45,582 nt of DNA, taken from assembly GCA_017631875.1 (NCBI GenBank), contig JAGBSL010000001.1, forward strand, positions 1-45,582, in the 5' to 3' direction. The notes beneath the pieces are model-generated. The model did not search any database. It had not been told where the DNA came from and saw only the letters and a list, made by a program, of their open reading frames with translations. Source of the DNA: Bacteroidales bacterium. GTDB lineage: Bacteria; Bacteroidota; Bacteroidia; Bacteroidales; UBA932. Made by a program: the position numbers and the translations under genes. Positions 40,367-45,582 of the stretch are shown piece after piece. Numbering within the stretch: the first letter of the stretch is position 1; each line of letters opens with the position of its first letter.

Positions 40367-41388
40367 TTCCTCTTTCTGAATATCGATGAAACAAAGGCTG
40401 TAATCTTATACACAGCCACTGTGAAACCTGGTTTGCCGATCTTATAAAGCAGAAGGTTAAACACCTGTCCAGCCCTCAATGAGAATATGCCAAGCCCCTT
40501 ATCCTCCGCCATCATTTGATAAAGTGCAGAAACATTATCACGCGTCAGCATCTTTGTCCTGCGTGTCGCATAGATATTGAGCATGCGACATATATATCTA
40601 CCTATCAAATCCTTACGATAAAGCCCAAGAACTTTAGGCGTATTAGGGCAGCGCTCGACAATAGCGGAAAGAACGGAAGCATAAAGAGGCAGGAAAACAT
40701 ACAGCTGCTGCAGATGCTTATCCGAAGATATGTCACTGCCGAGCGAGCCTGGCCTCATGTAATATGCATAAACGTCACCGGCGAAAGTCTTGATAGACGA
40801 GCATTTCGACATGACGGTGAAAACAAAAAGCTTGTCCTCGGCATAGCTGAGGGATTCATTGAAACGCGTCGCGCCGATGGCCTTGCGTCTGAACAACTTT
40901 GACCACGGAGCATCAAGCATCTCGCAGTTACGCCTCACATTGTCCTGGAAGAACTGCGCATATTCGGTAGTCTTATATGAAACCGTATCGCGTGGGCGGA
41001 CCACCTTTACAGGTACACCACCCATGAAAGCGGCATATCCCGCCACAACCATATCCTCACCAGCAACGACATCCATCATGTCGTCAAGCGCATAAGGAAG
41101 AAGCGCATCATCCGAGTCAAGGAACATGATGTACTCGCCCTTGGCGAGTTCGAGTCCGGCATTACGCGCCGAACTGACACCTCCATTAGGCTTGTGCAGG
41201 GTCCTGAAACGCGGATCAGTAGCCGAATACCTGTCACATATCAGCGGAGAGGAATCCGTGCTGCCGTCGTCCACAAGGATGACCTCATAGGACGTAAACT
41301 CCTGATCCAGAACACTGCTCAGACAGCGGTCCAGATATTCTTCCGCGTTGTAGACGGGAATGATGATGCTAAGTCTGCATTTATCCAT
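40363..41388 (-). CDS. Glycosyltransferase family 2
   Basis: 341 residues. GT-A fold: LSIIIPVYNAEEYLDRCLSSVLDQ at the N-terminus, VILVDDGSTDSSPLICD, KPNGGVSSARNAGLELAKGEYIMFLDSDDAL with the metal-binding D-x-D (DSDD). The C-terminal about 170 residues (FRRKAIGATRFNESLSYAEDKLFVF) carry the ED acid-base region common to this group. It transfers a hexose or similar to the lipid-linked glycan on the cytoplasmic face. The C-terminus is basic and hydrophobic (VAVYKITAFVSSIFRKRK), suggesting membrane association. It overlaps the GT4 gene by 4 bp and follows the pyruvyl transferase gene after 5 bp. Confidence 0.92.
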   Translation of the reverse strand: MDKCRLSIIIPVYNAEEYLDRCLSSVLDQEFTSYEVILVDDGSTDSSPLICDRYSATDPRFRTLHKPNGGVSSARNAGLELAKGEYIMFLDSDDALLPYALDDMMDVVAGEDMVVAGYAAFMGGVPVKVVRPRDTVSYKTTEYAQFFQDNVRRNCEMLDAPWSKLFRRKAIGATRFNESLSYAEDKLFVFTVMSKCSSIKTFAGDVYAYYMRPGSLGSDISSDKHLQQLYVFLPLYASVLSAIVERCPNTPKVLGLYRKDLIGRYICRMLNIYATRRTKMLTRDNVSALYQMMAEDKGLGIFSLRAGQVFNLLLYKIGKPGFTVAVYKITAFVSSIFRKRK

Positions 41389-41393
41389 AGGCG

Positions 41394-42518
41394 TCAGCTT
41401 TTACGGAGTCCCTCGCGGAGGAAGCTCACGGATTTAATTCTTTCATTTTCAAGGACAGCATCTACAGCGGCCCAATCAGGATCAGACAGGAAGAACTCCC
41501 CGTCATCCTCCGGGTCAATGCCCTGCACAAGCCTCATGTCCAGTCCGAACATCGCCAGAAGCGACTCCAGACGGGCCATTCCCCTGCGGGAATTGCCCAC
41601 CGCCACGAACGGCTTGTGGAACAGGATGGACAGCACGCATCCGTGGAACGAATCGGTCACCACACATCGCGCATCCATGAATCCGGCCAGCCAATCCTCA
41701 ACAGGCGGCACAACACGCTCGCTTGCCGGCAACTTCATATCCGAACGAACAGACAGATCAGCCACCTCACAGCCCGAAACTCGGGCCATGAAATCCACGA
41801 CAGCCTGCTTTTCAGGGGTCCTGTCCAATATATATGTCGCCACCTTGCCTTCGCACGGATGCGAGGAAGCGGACGATGCCAAAGTACGATACGACTCCGC
41901 ATCAAGGAGCATCACAGGATCGAGCACATGCACAGCCCTGTCGCAGTCCAGCCACTCCTCGCACATGGTAACGGCCGATGATTCGCGCACAGAAACCGCG
42001 TTGAAACGCTCCAGAAGCGCAGTGCAGCGCTGAATCGTCTCGTATTCATATTCGAGATTGTCAGTGCCGAAAGACGCAGCATACGACATCCTGACCACAT
42101 CCCAATCCTTTGTGAACTCCAGGAATGCATCCTCAATCCTTCCGAAATAGAGAGGTCTCCAGACCTGGTCGCTGCCTACTATGAACGCATCATACTCGCC
42201 TTCCTTGACATCACGAAGACCGTCGATCATACGGGGGTTGATGTGCTCATCGGTAAACCGCTGAACCTTGGCTGCGAATACGGGATAGTCACGCCTGTAT
42301 CTATGTTCACGAAAAACCTCGGCAAGCGGCTTCGCCTGCAGAAGCCGCTTCATATATATAAAAGGTGCCTTCCAAGCAGCCGGAAGCGGCATCTTCACCT
42401 TACGGTCAAGCACAGTGGCCTCATGACCCATATCCTCAAGGCAACGCTTGAGCGCATAGGCCTGCAGCAGACCGCCGTAATTGGTATGCAGCGGAAGTGT
42501 GACTATAGCTATCCTCAT
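41394..42518 (-). CDS. Polysaccharide pyruvyl transferase family protein
   Basis: 374 residues. The start MRIAIVTLPLHTNYGGLLQAYALKRCLEDMGHEATVLDR, the GSDQVWRP motif, SYAASFGTD, VSVREssA-type FNAVSVRESSAVTM and the C-terminal VVTDSFHGCVLSILFHKPFVAVGN define the PF04230 family. Members either transfer pyruvate from phosphoenolpyruvate to a sugar as a ketal or act as CsaB-like enzymes. Located between the Fe-S protein gene (4-bp overlap) and GT2, it probably decorates the glycan made by this operon, adding negative charge. Cytoplasmic. Confidence 0.88.
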   Translation of the reverse strand: MRIAIVTLPLHTNYGGLLQAYALKRCLEDMGHEATVLDRKVKMPLPAAWKAPFIYMKRLLQAKPLAEVFREHRYRRDYPVFAAKVQRFTDEHINPRMIDGLRDVKEGEYDAFIVGSDQVWRPLYFGRIEDAFLEFTKDWDVVRMSYAASFGTDNLEYEYETIQRCTALLERFNAVSVRESSAVTMCEEWLDCDRAVHVLDPVMLLDAESYRTLASSASSHPCEGKVATYILDRTPEKQAVVDFMARVSGCEVADLSVRSDMKLPASERVVPPVEDWLAGFMDARCVVTDSFHGCVLSILFHKPFVAVGNSRRGMARLESLLAMFGLDMRLVQGIDPEDDGEFFLSDPDWAAVDAVLENERIKSVSFLREGLRKS

Positions 42519-43660
42519 TTCATTATCTTCTTTTTACATGCCGAAAGGAATGCCCGGATAGATCTGTAAGCTCTCTTCCAGAGCGGTTTCCTCACGACAT
42601 ACGACTTCATGTGCTTCACCAGATCCTCGCACGAATGCACTCCGGCGAAGAACTCCTCGCGCTTTGCCGGCACAACGGCTGGATCATGAAAGCCTCCGTT
42701 ATCCATACGCGAAAGCGCCATATCCACAGTTCGCGAACAAAGACCAGTCAGACTATCCAGCAGCTCACGTCCCTTGACAGTATTGACATACACGCCCGAA
42801 ACTCCCTTATCATCAGACAGTTCCGGAGCACAGCGCTGCACGCTCCACAGGTCCGAAAGCGTCAGGTCACTGCCGCTTCTTCCCCCGCGCGCCGCGCACT
42901 TATAGCACGAAGGCCTGAGACTCATATCCTGCACGAACAGCGCCATGTAAGGGTCATCAGTATATGGACATGAACCCAAAGAAGTCGTGAAGGCATAATG
43001 CCTCCAACTCTCCGACTTGTCCTTGAAACGTACATATTCCATACGCGCGCCATGCTTCCTTTCAAGCGCCTTGACATATTTCTCCCACAAGCCCGGACTC
43101 GGAACACCGTGGCACAGCACATCGACCGTAACCAGCTCATCATAAGCCTTTCCAAGATACTTATGCAGTCCGGCAATCTGGCACGGAGTGCCGCTGAAGA
43201 GCACCTTCCGGCCCTCACCGAGCCAGTAGCGCACATCCTCATATGAGGCATACAGGTCGCTCTGCACATACTTCGAACCGCGCATCTTCTCCACGCCGGC
43301 CATATCTACGGCCTCGGCATGCCCTACGGTCATATCATCATTGATAACAGCCCCGAAGACCACTCCGCCTTCCGAAATGATCCGCTCCGCCAAAGCCGGG
43401 AACACGCCACCCGATGACGAGCCCGAAACATACTGTTCCGAACGCACCGCGCGCGCCTCAAGAGGCTCCGCGGCCTCCAACGGATTCAGCACCGGACACA
43501 CCTTCTCGCACTTTCCGCAGCCGATGCACAGGTCCGGATTATTTACGAACGGATAGTCGAAGCCCTCGCGGTCACGACGCATCACTATACACTGAGCCGG
43601 ACATGCGGACATGCATGCCGTACAGCCGCAGCAGAGAGACTTATCCGTTATCTTTATCAT
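42515..43660 (-). CDS. Coenzyme F420 hydrogenase beta-subunit-like (FrhB) Fe-S protein of glycan locus
   Basis: 381 residues. The N-terminus carries two 4Fe-4S ferredoxin motifs (CCGCTACMSACPAQC and LCIGCGKCEKVCPVLNP). FrhB/FdhB N- and C-domain signatures follow: SGSSSGGVFPALAERIIS, GVVFGAVINDDM, RGSKYVQSDL, VLFSGTPCQIAGL, VDVLCHGVPSPGLWEKY, and CYKCAARGGRSGSDLTLSDLW. Such proteins are common beside pyruvyl transferases in Bacteroidales capsule/exopolysaccharide clusters. They are unlikely to use F420 here; a flavin- and Fe-S-dependent sugar or nucleotide-sugar redox step is an inference. It overlaps both neighbours by 4 bp (ATGA). Confidence 0.88.
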   Translation of the reverse strand: MIKITDKSLCCGCTACMSACPAQCIVMRRDREGFDYPFVNNPDLCIGCGKCEKVCPVLNPLEAAEPLEARAVRSEQYVSGSSSGGVFPALAERIISEGGVVFGAVINDDMTVGHAEAVDMAGVEKMRGSKYVQSDLYASYEDVRYWLGEGRKVLFSGTPCQIAGLHKYLGKAYDELVTVDVLCHGVPSPGLWEKYVKALERKHGARMEYVRFKDKSESWRHYAFTTSLGSCPYTDDPYMALFVQDMSLRPSCYKCAARGGRSGSDLTLSDLWSVQRCAPELSDDKGVSGVYVNTVKGRELLDSLTGLCSRTVDMALSRMDNGGFHDPAVVPAKREEFFAGVHSCEDLVKHMKSYVVRKPLWKRAYRSIRAFLSACKKKIMK

Positions 43661-45204
43661 TTCTTCTTTCCTTTTAGTCTTTCAACCGCACCCTTCAGCC
43701 TTTCAACCGCCCACTGCCTTTCGTCAGACTGGAGACCAAGCAGCCATACAGCAATAAGCGTCACAAGGACACATCCGACTACACTTATTGCAAAGCCGAG
43801 GAAGCCCTCCGGCTTGACGGCCTCAATAAGCAGAGGCAGCCACACCGAGCCGCAGACGACCTTGAAAAGCAATGTACAATACACCTTATCTATAAACGGC
43901 AACACAGGGAAGCCTGTCGCCTTATTAAGCATTATCAGACGCGCCCAAAGGCAGATCTGCGAGATCACAATCGCCACAACCACAGTCACTTCCGGTATGG
44001 CGCCAAGCTTCAGGCACACATACGACACCGGCAGGTTGAGAAGCTGAAGTCCGCCCACAACGAGCTGGTAGCGGCGGATATTTCCCGTCGCCAGCATCGC
44101 AGTGATCATAGGATTGGACATGGACTCGCTCAGGGCGAATATCAGGAACAGCTGCACGAAGAGCGGTGCATGCTGCGGCACTTCCTTGAGCCAGATCCCG
44201 AGCAGATACTCGGCATTGAATATCACCGGCAGAGCGAGAAGGTACAGCAGGCAGAACGACAGGCGCGACGCCCTGCGCACAAGCGAGAATGTATATTCAT
44301 GCTCTCCTGAGGCGTAAGACTTTGTTATCTGTGGATTGACAGCGGTCATGAAGTTGGTCACGAAGCCCTGGACTGCACCGTTCAGCTGGATGGCCACTCC
44401 CCTGGCCGCATTGACCGCAGGGTTTGAGAACAGGTTTATGAGGATGTTTCCGCCATGGTCCCTCAATACTCCCGAGGTCACTCCTACGAAGTTCCATCCG
44501 GCAAATGAGAACATTTCCTTTATAAGTCCCTTGTCCATATGGGGTCGGAACCTGCATTCCGGGAAATGACGGCGGCAATAGAGGCCGTAGGCTGCACGGA
44601 CAATAATGACCACGAGGGCCATGAGGGCGGCGTACATCACGAGGCGGTCGGAAGCCGAATGCGCTATGGCAAGGGCGACTCCAAGCCTTAGTCCACCGTC
44701 AAGGATGCCTATCCAGGCATATGCGGACATGTGTTCATGGGCTGTTATCGAGGCCATCTGCGGCACGCTCATCAGGTTTATCACAAATGCCAGCAGAGAG
44801 AAATGCAGGACCATGCGGGCCGCCGGAATACGCGCCGGATCTATAGTCATCTTGTTGTCTATGAACCACAGACCGACAGGCTCCGCAAGAGCCACTATGA
44901 CAAGGGCAAGCGCAAACTGTATAATCACAGCTGACGAATAAACCTTGTTCAGCTGCGCTTGGGCGCCCTTTCCCATTTCATATGTGATGAAGCGCTGGAC
45001 TGCGGAGTTAAGCGCACCTGAGATCATGGTGAACATGGCTACGACGCCGCCGATGACATTATAAATGCCATAGTCATTCTCGCCCAACGCCGCCAGGACC
45101 ACACGCGAAGCGTAGAGTCCGACAAGCATCAGCGCGAACATCCTGACGTAAAGCATCAGGGTGTTTCGTGCTATGCGCGCACCATTATGATTTCCACCTT
45201 TCAT
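43657..45204 (-). CDS. Oligosaccharide flippase (Wzx/MOP family)
   Basis: 515 residues from ATG 45204. The ATG at 45210 would lie between the -7 box and the likely transcription start, so I prefer the second Met. It has 12-14 predicted membrane helices. The N-terminal RIARNTLMLYVRMFALMLVGLYASRVVLAALGENDYGIYNVIGG is typical of Bacteroidales lipopolysaccharide/exopolysaccharide translocases of the MOP superfamily. It would move lipid-linked glycan repeat units across the inner membrane. The C-terminus carries a duplicated heptapeptide (AVERLKG twice) from a 21-bp direct repeat in the DNA. It is the first gene of the five-gene glycan operon, overlapping the Fe-S protein gene by 4 bp. Confidence 0.9.
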   Translation of the reverse strand: MKGGNHNGARIARNTLMLYVRMFALMLVGLYASRVVLAALGENDYGIYNVIGGVVAMFTMISGALNSAVQRFITYEMGKGAQAQLNKVYSSAVIIQFALALVIVALAEPVGLWFIDNKMTIDPARIPAARMVLHFSLLAFVINLMSVPQMASITAHEHMSAYAWIGILDGGLRLGVALAIAHSASDRLVMYAALMALVVIIVRAAYGLYCRRHFPECRFRPHMDKGLIKEMFSFAGWNFVGVTSGVLRDHGGNILINLFSNPAVNAARGVAIQLNGAVQGFVTNFMTAVNPQITKSYASGEHEYTFSLVRRASRLSFCLLYLLALPVIFNAEYLLGIWLKEVPQHAPLFVQLFLIFALSESMSNPMITAMLATGNIRRYQLVVGGLQLLNLPVSYVCLKLGAIPEVTVVVAIVISQICLWARLIMLNKATGFPVLPFIDKVYCTLLFKVVCGSVWLPLLIEAVKPEGFLGFAISVVGCVLVTLIAVWLLGLQSDERQWAVERLKGAVERLKGKKK

Positions 45205-45211
45205 AAACATA

Positions 45212-45219
45212 CAAAATTA
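45212..45219 (-). promoter_or_regulatory. -7 box of the glycan operon
   Basis: The minus strand reads TAATTTTG, a match to TAnnTTTG, ending 7 nt before ATG 45204. This is exactly the spacing seen at holA, implying an mRNA with almost no leader. A -33 TTTG at 19-21 nt is not evident. Confidence 0.55.
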
Positions 45220-45443
45220 CAAAAGTCTTTTGACATTTCTTCTATCACGAACGAAGTTTTACAGATTTCTCGACTTCGCTCGTTATCGACGAAGTCGCTT
45301 GAGCGTTAGCGAAAGAAATGACAGCAAGGAAGGTTGTATAGAGATAATGAAAAGTAATTCGGATTTATTTTGGCGGTTTCATTTATTGTTGCTAAATTAG
45401 TGGTCAGATATTGATTTTTACTAACACTTAAACAATAACGATT
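45220..45443. other. Intergenic region with multi-arm palindromic element
   Basis: Between the divergent glycan operon and the Dabb gene. It carries a perfect inverted repeat CGACTTCG / CGAAGTCG (45271-45278 with 45290-45297), flanked by TTTCT on the left and, further right, AGCG and AAAGAAATGACAG. This layout is like a small palindromic dispersed repeat. No gene is seen. Confidence 0.6.
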
Positions 45444-45582
45444 ATGGTAAGATATTGTGTAATGTGGAAGTTCAAGCCATCAGATGGCAAGACTCCAAAG
45501 GAACTCGCTGAAGATGTCAAGGAGAAATATGAGTCCCTCCTGGGACTCGTGCCTGGTCTTAAGAGCATCGAAGTAGGTGTAA
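45444..45582 (+). CDS. Dabb-family protein, 3' end cut by window edge
   Basis: The first 46 codons are visible from ATG 45444: MVRYCVMWKFKPSDGKTPKE, then a helix (LAEDVKEKYESLLGLVPGLKSIEVGV). This is the start of the stress-responsive alpha/beta barrel (Dabb) domain, normally about 95-105 residues and dimeric. It is too short here to identify conserved ligand residues. Function in Bacteroidales is unknown. Divergent from the glycan operon with 239 bp between. Confidence 0.85.
   Translation, partial: MVRYCVMWKFKPSDGKTPKELAEDVKEKYESLLGLVPGLKSIEVGV

Overview
The window is chromosomal DNA from a member of the Bacteroidales. Evidence: FimA/Mfa-type (type V) pilus lipoproteins, DUF3575, DUF3868, DUF6562, DUF4301 and DUF721 families, a THUMP-like methyltransferase, TAnnTTTG (-7) promoter boxes and very few Shine-Dalgarno sites. 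A choloylglycine-hydrolase family enzyme suggests a gut inhabitant. Genus cannot be fixed from the sequence alone. I see no rRNA, tRNA, CRISPR array, transposase or phage gene.

Layout. (1) 1-4152: two tandem DUF6562-type/beta-helix surface proteins, the first cut by the left edge, closed by a strong terminator. (2) 4216-6162 (-): a membrane-spanning TPR regulator with a C-terminal HTH, divergent from (3) 6399-20228 (+): an eight-gene type V pilus operon (DUF3575; DUF3868/OmpA/TPR; two paralogous Mfa1-like fimbrillins; Mfa2-like anchor; three large tip-like lipoproteins). The operon is preceded by a promoter, a possible leader peptide and an attenuator-like hairpin. (4) 20383-24118: secreted Ntn hydrolase (-), unknown lipoprotein and THUMP-like methyltransferase (+). 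(5) 32762 down to 24115 (-): nine tightly packed genes, ABC-2 exporter pair, split UshA-type 5'-nucleotidase, mntP, recF, DUF721 (DciA-like), pdxB, DUF4301. (6) 37474 down to 32888 (-): HsdR_N-like nuclease domain protein, cca, xer recombinase, hpf, then holA from its own promoter. (7) 37977-38795 (+): RluA-family pseudouridine synthase with an Arg/Gly-rich insert. (8) 45204 down to 38948 (-): a five-gene polysaccharide operon (flippase, Fe-S FrhB-like protein, pyruvyl transferase-like protein, GT2, GT4), four of whose junctions overlap or nearly touch. (9) 45444-end (+): start of a Dabb-domain protein.

How the parts work together: the first 20 kb is devoted to cell-surface structures exported as lipoproteins, probably controlled by the TPR-HTH regulator between the two blocks. 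The middle is housekeeping (DNA replication and repair, tRNA maturation, ribosome hibernation, vitamin B6, manganese efflux, nucleotide scavenging). The right end makes and exports a glycan.

Most notable non-gene signals: (a) three intergenic hairpins (34089-34122, 37564-37597, 38867-38912) whose stems differ with compensatory changes but whose 12-nt loop is conserved, a candidate undescribed structured element; (b) a short interspersed palindromic repeat present as a perfect 47-bp tandem pair between genes and also lodged in frame in a methyltransferase and a glycosyltransferase; (c) a leader ORF plus terminator-like hairpin ahead of the pilus operon; (d) two promoters exactly 7 nt from their start codons, implying nearly leaderless mRNAs.
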